DNA of 64,000 nt, from NCBI GenBank assembly GCA_035295745.1, contig DATGIL010000088.1:1-64000 (forward strand). The letters are read 5' to 3'. Shown here in pieces: positions 53,382 through 62,432 of this stretch. Source of the DNA: JAIQFL01 sp035295745. GTDB taxonomy: Bacteria; Acidobacteriota; Terriglobia; Bryobacterales; Bryobacteraceae. A program made the position numbers and the translations under genes. Every line of letters starts with the position of its first letter. Position 1 is the first letter of the stretch. Under the pieces are notes generated by a model. That model did not search any database. It was not told where the DNA came from and was given only the letters and a program-made list of their open reading frames with translations.

Positions 53382-54057
53382 CGGCCCCATTATCGAGATC
53401 CGCGACCTGCGAAAGATCTATCGGGTCGGAAAAGTCGAAGTCCCGGCGCTGCGCGGCGTCGAGTTGAACGTGCAGCGCGGCGAGTTCCTCGCGATCGTGG
53501 GGCCATCCGGATCCGGCAAGTCGACCTTGTTCCACATCATCGGCGGGCTGACGCCTCCCACTTCGGGACAAGTTCGCGTGGCCGATCAGGATTTGGCGTC
53601 GCTTACTGACGCCGGACGCACCAATTTGCGAAAGCGAACCGTGGGTTTCGTATTTCAGAAGTTCAATCTGTTGCCGAACCTGACGGCGCGCGACAACATC
53701 GCGGTGGCACGCTACATCGCGGGGACCGATCCCAAACCCAATCCGCAATTCGAGGAAACCCTGCGGCTGCTGGGCATCCAGAGCCGTCTCGATCACAAAC
53801 CCAACGCACTCTCAGGCGGCGAACAGCAACGCATTGCCATCGCGCGCGCGATCGTGAATCATCCGGCAATTCTGTTGGCCGATGAACCGACGGGCAATCT
53901 GGACACCGAGAACTCCAAAGCGGTGCTCGATGTTCTACGCGACCTGAATGAGCGTCTCGGCCAGACCATTCTCATGATCACGCACAATCCGGAAGCTGCC
54001 GCTTATGGCCATCGGACGGTGCAGATGCGCGACGGCAAGATTATCGCGAAGCCGTGA
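53374..54057 (+). CDS. ABC transporter ATPase, LolD/MacB type
   Basis: A 227-residue ATPase that is complete: Walker A GPSGSGKST, Q-loop FVFQKFNLLP, signature LSGGEQQR, Walker B ILLADEPTGNLD and the H-loop MITHNPE. The LADEPTGNLD form is typical of the LolD/MacB/FtsE group that drives FtsX-like permeases. The ATG at 53374 lies 8 bp inside the end of the permease gene. It ends the operon, 2 bp before the convergent stop of tadA. Confidence 0.92.
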   Translation: MNSGPIIEIRDLRKIYRVGKVEVPALRGVELNVQRGEFLAIVGPSGSGKSTLFHIIGGLTPPTSGQVRVADQDLASLTDAGRTNLRKRTVGFVFQKFNLLPNLTARDNIAVARYIAGTDPKPNPQFEETLRLLGIQSRLDHKPNALSGGEQQRIAIARAIVNHPAILLADEPTGNLDTENSKAVLDVLRDLNERLGQTILMITHNPEAAAYGHRTVQMRDGKIIAKP

Positions 54058-54059
54058 GT

Positions 54060-54488
54060 TCAGCGGCGGTCTGCGAAGAAGCGTTGCAGAAGTTCGACGC
54101 ATTCCACGGCCAGAACGCCTTCCACCACTTCCACGCGATGGTTGAGCAAATCGGAATCGGCCAACTGGAATTTGCTGCGCACCCCGCCGAACCGCAGATC
54201 GCGGGCGCCGAAGACCAGTCGCGCAACGCGTGCGGCCACCAAGGCTCCCGCGCACATGACACACGGCTCCAGAGTGGAGTAGAGTACCGTACCGGGCAGT
54301 CGGTAGTTCTGCGCCGATCCGGCAGCCTCGCGCAATGCAAGGATCTCGGCGTGTGCAGTTGGATCATGCCGCGAGATCGGCGAGTTCCAGGCGCGCCCCA
54401 CGATTTCGCCCCCGGCCACCACCACCGCGCCCACCGGAATTTCGCCACGTGACTCCCCTTCCCGAGCCAGCAGTAGCGCTTCCCGCAT
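54060..54488 (-). CDS. tadA: tRNA-specific adenosine deaminase
   Basis: A 142-residue TadA, which converts A34 to inosine in tRNA-Arg(ACG). The cytidine-deaminase zinc site is complete: HAE (H46, E48) and PCVMC (C76, C79). The sequence GEIPVGAVVV and FGGVRSK segments are also typical. Its stop lies 2 bp from the convergent ABC ATPase gene. Confidence 0.9.
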   Translation of the reverse strand: MREALLLAREGESRGEIPVGAVVVAGGEIVGRAWNSPISRHDPTAHAEILALREAAGSAQNYRLPGTVLYSTLEPCVMCAGALVAARVARLVFGARDLRFGGVRSKFQLADSDLLNHRVEVVEGVLAVECVELLQRFFADRR

Positions 54489-54546
54489 ATAAAATTCGTC
54501 GGAAGAATCGATAGATAAACGTGTCAGAGCGACTCCGGAACTAGCA

Positions 54547-54552
54547 TATAAT
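54547..54552 (+). promoter_or_regulatory. Putative -10 element TATAAT
   Basis: TATAATACGG lies 17 nt before the DUF4337 gene and is identical to the decamer before the kinase gene (33701). No clear -35. Confidence 0.4.
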
Positions 54553-54568
54553 ACGGTAACCGCCTACT

Positions 54569-55096
54569 ATGCCAGAATTGGAAATTCACCACGAATCAGG
54601 CCACGCAATCGACCCCATTGGACAAAGAGTGGGTGTCCTTGCCGCCGTGCTGGCAGTTTTGCTGGCCGTGGTGACCATTGCGTCTCATCGCACGCACACG
54701 GCTGCCATCATCCACAAGTCTGATGCCAACGACGAATGGTCGCACTACCAGGCGATCCGCGTGAAGTACCACAACATCGAACTGGGCGAAAACCTGATCG
54801 CGATCCTCAATGCCAAGAACGATGCCGCAGACAAGATGCTGGCCGATTACGGCACGCAAAAAAAGAAGTACGATGCGCAGGGCAAGGAAAGCCAGGACAA
54901 AGCCACGTCCGCGGGAGAGATGGCAGAGGCCGACGAGCATCGTGCCCTACGCTACGACGTCGGTGAGGGCTTGCTGGAGATCGGCCTGGTCCTGACGTCG
55001 CTCTATTTCATTTCGAAGAAGATGATGTTTCCGGCCCTGGGCGTAGTCTCCGGATTGGCGGGGGTCGTCTTCGCGATTACCGGACTGATGATTTAG
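54569..55096 (+). CDS. DUF4337 membrane protein
   Basis: A 175-residue protein with one N-terminal helix (VLAAVLAVLLAVVTIAS), a central soluble helical part (DEWSHYQAIRVKYHNIE to KAGEMAEADEHRALRYDVGE region) and two C-terminal helices. The layout and the N-terminal and EWSHYQA features match DUF4337. Function unknown. Its stop overlaps the purH stop by 4 bp (convergent). Confidence 0.8.
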   Translation: MPELEIHHESGHAIDPIGQRVGVLAAVLAVLLAVVTIASHRTHTAAIIHKSDANDEWSHYQAIRVKYHNIELGENLIAILNAKNDAADKMLADYGTQKKKYDAQGKESQDKATSAGEMAEADEHRALRYDVGEGLLEIGLVLTSLYFISKKMMFPALGVVSGLAGVVFAITGLMI

Positions 55097-56622
55097 TGCC
55101 GGAAATGGCGCATGCCGGTGAAGACCATCGCTGCGCCCAATCGATCGGCTGCTTCGATCGAGTCGGCATCCCGCACCGATCCGCCCGGTTGAATGAAGGC
55201 AGTCGCGCCGTGCTTGACGGCTTCTTCCACGCCGTCCGCGAACGGAAAGTAGGCATCCGACGCGACTACCGTGCCCGCCAGCGGCAATTGGGCCTTCATG
55301 GCGCCGATCTTCACCGAATCCACGCGGCTCATCTGGCCGGCTCCGACTCCCACCACCTGCCCCGGACGCGCATAAACGATGGCATTCGATTTCACGTGTT
55401 TCGCCACCTTCCACGCGAATTCCATCCCCTTCCACTCATCATCGGTCGGTGAGCGCTTCGACTTGACCACCGCGGAGGCGCGATTGAGCTTGCCATCGTC
55501 CGCTGTCTGTGCCAGAAAGCCGCCTGAGATCGATTTCACCACGAGGCGGTCGAGCCCCGGAGCCACGCGCATAATGCGCAGATTCTTCCTGGTCGTGAGG
55601 ATCGCCAGCGCCTCGGGAGAGTATTCAGGAGCCGCGATTGCTTCGAGAAAAGTCTTGGTCATCTCGCGCGCGGTCTCGTCGTCCACCTTGTAGTTGATCC
55701 CGACCACACCGCCGTAGGCCGAGACGGGATCGCACTCGTATGCCTTGCGCCAGGCCTCCGCCAGCGTGGTTTGTTCCGCGCAGCCGCACGGGTTGGTGTG
55801 CTTGATTATCGCCACCGCCGGATCGGCAAACTCCAAGGCGAGTTGCCACGCGGCGTCCAAGTCCACCAGGTTGTTGTAGGAGAGTTCCTTGCCGTGCAAT
55901 TGCTCCGCGCCCGCAAGCCCCTGTCCGCGCTTGCCGTACAGCGCCGCTGACTGATGCGGATTCTCTCCATAACGCAGGTCCATCAGTTTGGGAGCGCGCA
56001 CGCTGAGATGCAAAGGCAGCGGGCTCGCGGCATTCACCTGGTCCAGACGCGCACTGATGGCGGCATCGTAATCCGCAGTCGTCCGAAACGCGGTCTTCGC
56101 CAGCCGCCATCGCGTCTCCAGTGACAACTCGCCCGCATTGCTGCGCAGCTCGTCCAATACGCCGCGATAGTCGCCCGGCGACACCACCACCGCTACATCG
56201 CTATAATTCTTTGCCGCGGCGCGGATCATCGTCGGTCCGCCGATATCGATGTTCTCGATCAGCTCTTCGAGGGGCGCATCGGACTTTGCGGCGACCTCTT
56301 CGAAGCGGTAGAGATTCACCACCACCATGTCGATCGGGGCGATCTGGTGCTGTTGGAGAGCATGCATATGTTCCGCCTTCGAACGCATGGCCAGAATGCC
56401 GCCGGAGATCTTGGGATGCAGGGTCTTCACGCGGCCATCCAGCATTTCCGGGAAGCCTGTGACATCGGAGACGTCGCGAACCGGCACGCCAGCCTCGCGA
56501 ATCAGGCGTGCAGTTCCGCCGGTGGAGATCAGTTCGGCGCCTAACTCGCTGAGCCCGCGCGCGAATTCGACGACATCGGTTTTGTCAGTGACACTGAGAA
56601 GAACGCGTTGGATTCTACCCAT
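55093..56622 (-). CDS. purH: Bifunctional AICAR formyltransferase / IMP cyclohydrolase
   Basis: A 509-residue PurH, complete in length. The N-terminal IMP cyclohydrolase domain (about 1-195) begins RVLLSVTDKTDVVEFARGL and has the STGGTARLI loop. The C-terminal AICAR transformylase domain holds RYGENPHQ, IIKHTNPCG, SAYGGVVGIN and the late FPFADGVEEAVKHGATAFIQPGGS region. It catalyses the last two steps of IMP synthesis. It lies 35 bp downstream of the nitrite/sulfite reductase gene on the same strand. Confidence 0.95.
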   Translation of the reverse strand: MGRIQRVLLSVTDKTDVVEFARGLSELGAELISTGGTARLIREAGVPVRDVSDVTGFPEMLDGRVKTLHPKISGGILAMRSKAEHMHALQQHQIAPIDMVVVNLYRFEEVAAKSDAPLEELIENIDIGGPTMIRAAAKNYSDVAVVVSPGDYRGVLDELRSNAGELSLETRWRLAKTAFRTTADYDAAISARLDQVNAASPLPLHLSVRAPKLMDLRYGENPHQSAALYGKRGQGLAGAEQLHGKELSYNNLVDLDAAWQLALEFADPAVAIIKHTNPCGCAEQTTLAEAWRKAYECDPVSAYGGVVGINYKVDDETAREMTKTFLEAIAAPEYSPEALAILTTRKNLRIMRVAPGLDRLVVKSISGGFLAQTADDGKLNRASAVVKSKRSPTDDEWKGMEFAWKVAKHVKSNAIVYARPGQVVGVGAGQMSRVDSVKIGAMKAQLPLAGTVVASDAYFPFADGVEEAVKHGATAFIQPGGSVRDADSIEAADRLGAAMVFTGMRHFRH

Positions 56623-56657
56623 CTACAGGCACGATAGCATGCAGATGCAGCGATCTT

Positions 56658-58439
56658 CTATGCCGCGCATTCGCCGCGGCCAAGCTGCAGCGAGAAAGCC
56701 TCGTCGTCGCCCCAATCCTGATAGATCTCGGGGAAAAGTTCCGCGGGCTTGGCGAACTCGTTCGTCATTTCGCGGAAGGTCTCCACACGGTGCCGCATCA
56801 CGTATTGGCGGAAGCTCTCGCCTTCCGCGCGATGCGCCAGGAAGTGCCTGACGATCTTCGAAACCGCGGCCGGCGCGAGCCGGGCGGGAATCGATTGCAC
56901 CGCCAGCCCGAAACGCATGATCCCCTGCTCGTCGTATCCGCCACCAAGCAGCATCTGGTAATACGGGATCTCCTTGCCATCGATCTTGCGCGCATTGCCG
57001 TAGAAGCCGAAGTCGGAGATCCAGTGCTGGCCGCAGGAATTCGGGCAGCCGCTCACCTTAATGGAGAGCCGCTGCACCTGCGGATCCTCGAAATGCCGTA
57101 CTTCGTCCCGTAGAGCCGCGCCCAGGTTCATCGACTTCGTGAGTCCCAGATTGCAGGTGGATGCGCCCGGGCACGTCGTCACATCCTCGATCCGTCCCGC
57201 TCCAGAGTCGGCGAGCCCTAATTCGTCGAGCGCGCGATATAACCCCCGTAAGCGACCCAGCGGAATGAAGGCCAACAGTAGATTCTGGTCGATCGAGACG
57301 CGAACCAGGCCGTCGCCGGCGTCCGCCGCAACGCGCGCGATTCCTCGCAACTGCTCCGCCTGCAGATTCCCCTGATCCACGCGCACGATGATCGAAGCGT
57401 AGCCGAGTTGCCGCTGCTCCACAACATTGGTTTCGAGCCAGCGATCATACGCTGGATCGCCGGTAGCGTGCGGTTGAGACACCGGCAGGAGAGCACCCTG
57501 TCCCAGGGGTTGCGGATTCGATTGATAGGCGCCGAAACCTTCGGGCACCCTTTCAGGCCACGGAATGCCGCCGTTTTCGAGAATGTTGGCGAACTCCTTG
57601 TCGATCTGCTCCCTCAACCATGCGATGCCGCGTTCGCGCATCACGAATTTCAGGCGGGCCATGTTCTTGTTCTTACGATTGCCGTGGCGATTGAACACGC
57701 GCACCACTGCCTCGCAGCGCTGCAGCAGATGTTCTTCCGGAAGGAATTCATCAAGCAACTGCGCCTCCATGGGCAACGGTCCCAATCCGCCCGCAATGAT
57801 CATGCGGAATCCGCGGCGGCCGTCGCGAATCACTGCACGCAATCCGATATCGTTGATCGCACCTGCAATGCAATCCTTGCTCGCGCAGCCATCGAATGCG
57901 ATCTTGAACTTACGGGGCAGGTTGCTGGTGAGATCCTTGCGGAGAAACGCGTAGGCAACGCGCTGGGCATACGGACGCACATCGAATACTTCGTCCTGGG
58001 TGAGGCCCGACCATTGGCAAGTCGTGACATTGCGCACCGTGTTGTAGCAAGCCTCGCGGTTGGTCAGTCCGACGTCTGCCAGCACATGCATGAGATCGGG
58101 CACCTGCTGCAGAGGAACGAAGTGATACTGAATGTTCTGGCGGGTGGTGAGGTGGCCTCTGCCGCCGCCGAACTCGTCTGCGATGCGGGCAAGTTGCTCC
58201 ACCTGGGGAGCCGTGAGCAGCCCTCCCGGAATCTTGCAGCGCACCATCTGGACGCCTGCCTGACGCTGCCCGTAAATGCCGTGTTTCAGGCGGAAAGGAC
58301 GGAAGTCGTCCTCCGTCATTTCGCCTGCGAGGAACGCCTGCGAAGTACGACGGAAGGTTTCGATCTCTTCCCGGACTGTCCGGTCATGTTGCTGCTCGAG
58401 TTGTGCGCGCTGGAGGTCTTCCTGGACGACGGTAGACAT
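56658..58439 (-). CDS. Siroheme/4Fe-4S nitrite or sulfite reductase
   Basis: A 593-residue member of the nitrite/sulfite reductase hemoprotein family. It has two ferredoxin-like repeats (KHGIYGQRQAGVQMVRCKIPGG starts the first) and the iron-sulfur/siroheme ligands CPGASTC (C423, C429) and GCPNSC (C465, C469). These enzymes carry out six-electron reduction of nitrite to ammonia or sulfite to sulfide; sequence alone does not settle which. Start at the ATG at 58439; a GTG two codons upstream is also open. A tandem dyad element just upstream probably controls it. Confidence 0.88.
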   Translation of the reverse strand: MSTVVQEDLQRAQLEQQHDRTVREEIETFRRTSQAFLAGEMTEDDFRPFRLKHGIYGQRQAGVQMVRCKIPGGLLTAPQVEQLARIADEFGGGRGHLTTRQNIQYHFVPLQQVPDLMHVLADVGLTNREACYNTVRNVTTCQWSGLTQDEVFDVRPYAQRVAYAFLRKDLTSNLPRKFKIAFDGCASKDCIAGAINDIGLRAVIRDGRRGFRMIIAGGLGPLPMEAQLLDEFLPEEHLLQRCEAVVRVFNRHGNRKNKNMARLKFVMRERGIAWLREQIDKEFANILENGGIPWPERVPEGFGAYQSNPQPLGQGALLPVSQPHATGDPAYDRWLETNVVEQRQLGYASIIVRVDQGNLQAEQLRGIARVAADAGDGLVRVSIDQNLLLAFIPLGRLRGLYRALDELGLADSGAGRIEDVTTCPGASTCNLGLTKSMNLGAALRDEVRHFEDPQVQRLSIKVSGCPNSCGQHWISDFGFYGNARKIDGKEIPYYQMLLGGGYDEQGIMRFGLAVQSIPARLAPAAVSKIVRHFLAHRAEGESFRQYVMRHRVETFREMTNEFAKPAELFPEIYQDWGDDEAFSLQLGRGECAA

Positions 58440-58455
58440 AATCACCTGTTACCTG

Positions 58456-58489
58456 ATAGAGATTAATCCCTATTTACCTATAGAGATTA
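58456..58489. promoter_or_regulatory. Tandem dyad operator upstream of nitrite/sulfite reductase
   Basis: ATAGAGATTA occurs at 58456-58465 and again at 58480-58489, 24 bp apart. Between them TAATCCCTAT (from 58463) forms near-perfect dyads with both copies: with the first as ATAGAGATT-AATCCCTAT and with the second around TTACCT. The arrangement resembles binding sites of dimeric regulators such as Rrf2 family proteins that control sulfur or nitrogen genes. The site lies right in front of the reductase start. Confidence 0.5.
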
Positions 58490-58604
58490 CCGCAATAGCC
58501 ATTTGGGTGCAAGAAGGTGAGGGACAGCTTGGCGCCCGGCTGCCCTATCGCCCAGGTAAGTTCCGCGAATCGTGCTGTTTAGGCGCAACGTCCGAGGTCC
58601 GCAC

Positions 58605-60053
58605 CTACCACGTCAACAGCCGCTGCGATAAATCCGCCTGCACTGCTGCGTACCCGGCGTCTCCGTAGACGTTGCGGAGTTCGCGTGGGTCGGCGCGCAA
58701 GTCGTACAGCTCGCTGCGATCGTCAGGGCGATAGATCAGCTTGTGATCGGCCGTCCGGACCATAGTGGAGCGGGTGATCGTGTCGGGCTGTTCGTTCTGC
58801 AGCGCGACTTTGGGATAGTACATATTGGCCGGACTGTTGAACTGGTCGAGGGGTTCGAAACATTGCGGCTCGTCGGTGTTGTAGCCGCCTTCGCAAAAGG
58901 CCGCGCGCCGGGGATCGCCTGCCTGCCCGGCCAGTTGCGGCGTCAGCGACCGGGCGAAGTGGGTGTGGGAGGCAGGAATTTTGGCGAGTTCCAGACAGGT
59001 CGCCATCACGTCGAACTGCTCCACGATCTCGCGAGACACGTGTCCCGGCTTCCCTCCCGGCACGCGCGCGATGAGCGGGATGCGCGTGAGCGGATCGTTC
59101 ATCGCGTTCGGCCACTTCTCGACAAGCCCGTAATCGCCTGCATAATCGCCGTGGTCCGCGAAGAAGAAGAGCGCGGTATCCTGCTCGTGCCGGGTCCTCT
59201 CCAGCGCCTGCATCAATTGCCCGAGGAGCCAATCGGTGTAGCTGACCATGCCCAGATAGGTCGCCTGCACTTTGCGGAAGTCGGCGTCCTGAAGCTGGTC
59301 GAGCCGCATCTTTCTGCGCAGGGCTTCATGGAATCGCGGCTGATTCGGCAGCCCCGGCGGCCGCAGAGGCGGCAGATCGCCCGGCCGATACATCTCATGA
59401 AACTCCTCAGGCGCCGCGTATGGCGGATGCGGATAGAGCAGCGGCAGGAAGATGCAGAACGGCTTGCCGGGAGGCCGCTCCATGATTTCGATGGCGGCCT
59501 GCAGATTGGCATAATCCGCAGTGGCTCGCCGATCCGCCACTTTCTCGCGCAGGAACGAATAGAAAAGCGGATCGCTCTCGCGGTACGGATTCGGCCCGAA
59601 GGCCCCGTTCGGCGATCCCGGCAGCGAGACGGCCCGTGTAACACTCGAGGCGAACGTCTCGGCCGCCAGCAGATCGTTCTTTCCAAACCAATACACGTCG
59701 TAGCCGGCCTCTTTCAAATAGCGAAACAGATTCGGCTCATCGGGATGCAACGCGTAGTACAGGCTGCGGTGTCCGCGCACGTGCACTGGCCATCCCGTTG
59801 CGAGGCTGCATCGCGACGGAGCGCAGACCGGATTCTGCACATGGCACTGCTCAAACCTCGTGCCCTGACTGGCCAGGCGATCGATATTCGGGGTGCGCAC
59901 CAGCGGATGGCCGTAGCAGGCGATGCTCTCCGCGCGCAGTTCGTCGGCCATGTAGAGGATCAGGTTCGGGCGCGAGTCTCGCTGGGCCTGGTTCTGCGAC
60001 TGGGCGGCGGCAACTGCCGGCGCGGCGCTCAAGAAAGTTCGCCTGGTGACCAT
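58605..60053 (-). CDS. Tat-exported sulfatase
   Basis: A 482-residue type I sulfatase. A twin-arginine leader (TRRTFLSAAPAVAAA) is followed by the metal entry RPNLILYMADELRAE and the formylglycine site CAPSRCSLATG (C77 converted, S80, R81). A second metal site appears in FFFADHGDYAGDYG. It should hydrolyse sulfate esters, probably of polysaccharides, in the periplasm. No maturase (formylglycine-generating enzyme) or other sulfatase gene is in the window. Confidence 0.92.
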   Translation of the reverse strand: MVTRRTFLSAAPAVAAAQSQNQAQRDSRPNLILYMADELRAESIACYGHPLVRTPNIDRLASQGTRFEQCHVQNPVCAPSRCSLATGWPVHVRGHRSLYYALHPDEPNLFRYLKEAGYDVYWFGKNDLLAAETFASSVTRAVSLPGSPNGAFGPNPYRESDPLFYSFLREKVADRRATADYANLQAAIEIMERPPGKPFCIFLPLLYPHPPYAAPEEFHEMYRPGDLPPLRPPGLPNQPRFHEALRRKMRLDQLQDADFRKVQATYLGMVSYTDWLLGQLMQALERTRHEQDTALFFFADHGDYAGDYGLVEKWPNAMNDPLTRIPLIARVPGGKPGHVSREIVEQFDVMATCLELAKIPASHTHFARSLTPQLAGQAGDPRRAAFCEGGYNTDEPQCFEPLDQFNSPANMYYPKVALQNEQPDTITRSTMVRTADHKLIYRPDDRSELYDLRADPRELRNVYGDAGYAAVQADLSQRLLTW

Positions 60054-60206
60054 GACGCGCCTCAGTGTATCGCACGATCGCGCCCTTCGCGTACCGTGCG
60101 GTTCCGTCCGGCCGCCACGCGACTTTCCGTCCCGCTCGCGGGTTTAGATGTTCAGGATCTGCCTGCGTGGGAGAATGATATTAGTTCCTCTGTCTCAGGA
60201 GTACGA

Positions 60207-62294
60207 ATGACGCGATTGCTTGCCTGTCTTATCGCGTCGGCCGTCGCCGTTGCTCCGGCTTCCTTCAGCCAGGTGCCGGCCGCCCAGCCGCCGCAATCCC
60301 AGCCGCCCGAAAACGTCATCCACGTGAACGTCAACCTGGTACAGATGGACGCCACGGTAACGGATTCTCACGGCAACCCAGTGGACAACCTGACGTCAGA
60401 CGATTTCGAGATTTTGCAGGACGGCAAGCCGCAGAAGATCACCAATTTCTCGTACATCACTACTCGGCCCGCTCAGACCAATCAGGCGAAACCACCGGCG
60501 CCCGCCAAGGGCAAGGTGATCCCGCCCCCTCCCTTCATTCCGAAGCCATCCGAGATCCACCGCACCATCGCGCTCGTAGTAGATGATTTGGGGATCTCGT
60601 TCGAAGACATGGCGCGCGTTCGTAGCGCTCTGAAAAAGTTCATCGACACGCAGGTGCAACCGGGCGATCTGGTAGCTGTCGTCCGCACTGGCGCCGGTAT
60701 GGGCTCGCTTCAGCAGTTCAGCACGGATAAGCGCATGCTCTATGCCGCGGTCGATCACGTGAAGTACAACGCACTGATGAGCCGCGTCGGCGTGAGCAGC
60801 TTCGCTCCTCTAGGCGGAGGCGGTGAAGGACGCGGCATCGAGGAACTGCGCTCGTCGGTTTTCTCGGTCGGAACATTGGGCGCGATCCGCTATGTGGTGG
60901 ACGGCCTGCGCGAACTCCCCGGCCGCAAGACTGTGGTGCTGTTCTCCGAGAACCTGCAACTGTTCCATCGCAACGATCCCGACCCGCGCGTGATGGATGG
61001 CGTGCGCAATCTGGTGGATGCCGCCAATCGCGCGTCCGTAGTGATCGACACCATCGATACCCGTGGCCTGCAGTATTACGGTTTGACCGCTGCCGACGAT
61101 ACCGGCCACATGAACGCGCGTCAGCTCTCGCACGTCGAGATGCGCCGCTCAGCGCAGGTCTTCCGTTCTCAGGATGGGTTGGTGATGCTCGCGCACGACA
61201 CCGGCGGGGTGTTCTATCAAAACAGCAACGACATGCTCAGCGATGTCGAGAAAGCGGTGAAGGATGCCGATGGCTACTACCTGATCGCCTACCATCCTCC
61301 GGCTGATACTTTCGACAACAAGACCGGGCGTCCTAAATTCCACAACGTCAAAATCAATGTGAAGACCGCGGGTATGAAGGTGCGCTATCGCTCGGGCTTC
61401 CTGAACCACTCCGACGCTTTGGAGGAGCCGCCTGCGCGCACGCCGGCGGAGCAGATCCGTCGCGCGCTTTATTCTCCCTTCAGTTCGGGCGGCATTCACA
61501 TGCGGCTCACACCGCTCTTCACCAACGCTCCCGCACAAGGCTCGTTTATCACCGGCCTGCTGCATTTCGAGGCTAAGGATCTGACTTTCTCCGACCAGCC
61601 CGATGGCTGGCACAAAGGCACCATCGACGTAGTGGCCGTGACGTTCGGCGACCAGGGACAGACCGTCGATTCGAGTGCTCGATCCTTCAATATCACCTTG
61701 AAGGGCGACGCGTATCAGAAGGCGCTGAATGAAGGATTGTTCTTTCAACTGAGACATCCGGTGAAAACACCGGGCTACTACCAACTCCGCGTAGCGGTGC
61801 GCGACGAGAGTTCGCAACAGGTCGGGTCGGCCAATCAGTTCATCGAAGTACCCGACGTGAGCAAGAACCTGACGTTGTCGTCACTGATGGTCGCGAAGGA
61901 GATGCCCGAGTCGAAACCGGCGGCCACAACTGGTGAGGGCCAGGTGGCGCAAATGGATCCGAAGGGAAATCCGGCCGTTCGCGTCTTCAAGCCCGGCGAT
62001 TCCCTTGCCTACGTCTACCAGGTGCTGAACGCGCAGAGCGATCCTGCGAAGCACGACGATTTAGAATTTCACACCCGTCTATACCGTGATGGCCAGCAGG
62101 TGTACGAGGGCAAACCGGCCCCCCTGCAGACCGTCAGTCAACAGGACCCCAAGCACATCGTGTGTGCCGGCGCGATGAAGCTGGGACCAAAATTGGTTCC
62201 GGGGGATTATGTCCTGCAGGTGATTGTCACGGACAAATCAAACGAGAAGCGCGCCGCCACGCAGTCAATCGATTTTGAAGTAGAGTCGCAATAA
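60207..62294 (+). CDS. Exported VWFA-related Acidobacterial domain protein
   Basis: A 695-residue protein with a signal peptide (MTRLLACLIASAVAVAPASFS). The N-terminal beta domain has VNLVQMDATVTDSHGNPVDNL and DDFEILQDGKPQKI; then comes the VWFA-like domain of the Acidobacterial TIGR03436 family (ALVVDDLGISFEDM, GDLVAVVRTG, LPGRKTVVLFSENL). The C-terminal about 300 residues are beta-rich. The family is abundant in Acidobacteria and of unknown role. The ATG at 60207 follows CAGGAG. The open frame runs far upstream, but only as antisense of the sulfatase. Confidence 0.9.
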   Translation: MTRLLACLIASAVAVAPASFSQVPAAQPPQSQPPENVIHVNVNLVQMDATVTDSHGNPVDNLTSDDFEILQDGKPQKITNFSYITTRPAQTNQAKPPAPAKGKVIPPPPFIPKPSEIHRTIALVVDDLGISFEDMARVRSALKKFIDTQVQPGDLVAVVRTGAGMGSLQQFSTDKRMLYAAVDHVKYNALMSRVGVSSFAPLGGGGEGRGIEELRSSVFSVGTLGAIRYVVDGLRELPGRKTVVLFSENLQLFHRNDPDPRVMDGVRNLVDAANRASVVIDTIDTRGLQYYGLTAADDTGHMNARQLSHVEMRRSAQVFRSQDGLVMLAHDTGGVFYQNSNDMLSDVEKAVKDADGYYLIAYHPPADTFDNKTGRPKFHNVKINVKTAGMKVRYRSGFLNHSDALEEPPARTPAEQIRRALYSPFSSGGIHMRLTPLFTNAPAQGSFITGLLHFEAKDLTFSDQPDGWHKGTIDVVAVTFGDQGQTVDSSARSFNITLKGDAYQKALNEGLFFQLRHPVKTPGYYQLRVAVRDESSQQVGSANQFIEVPDVSKNLTLSSLMVAKEMPESKPAATTGEGQVAQMDPKGNPAVRVFKPGDSLAYVYQVLNAQSDPAKHDDLEFHTRLYRDGQQVYEGKPAPLQTVSQQDPKHIVCAGAMKLGPKLVPGDYVLQVIVTDKSNEKRAATQSIDFEVESQ

Positions 62295-62432
62295 GCGGCG
62301 CTCCTAACGCTCCCTCACGGTCGCGGCTCGTAAGTTCGCGCTGTCCCATCGCAGGCGATTCCGCATTTTCACCTCACCTCAGTGTCGCGGTACAAGCGGC
62401 TCTTGCGAAGCCACGGCGAACCCGTGACTCGA

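Noticed and set aside
58743..60206. Long plus-strand frame extending the VWFA protein upstream by about 488 codons
   Set aside because: It is antisense to the sulfatase; the ATG at 60207 has a ribosome binding site and starts a signal peptide.
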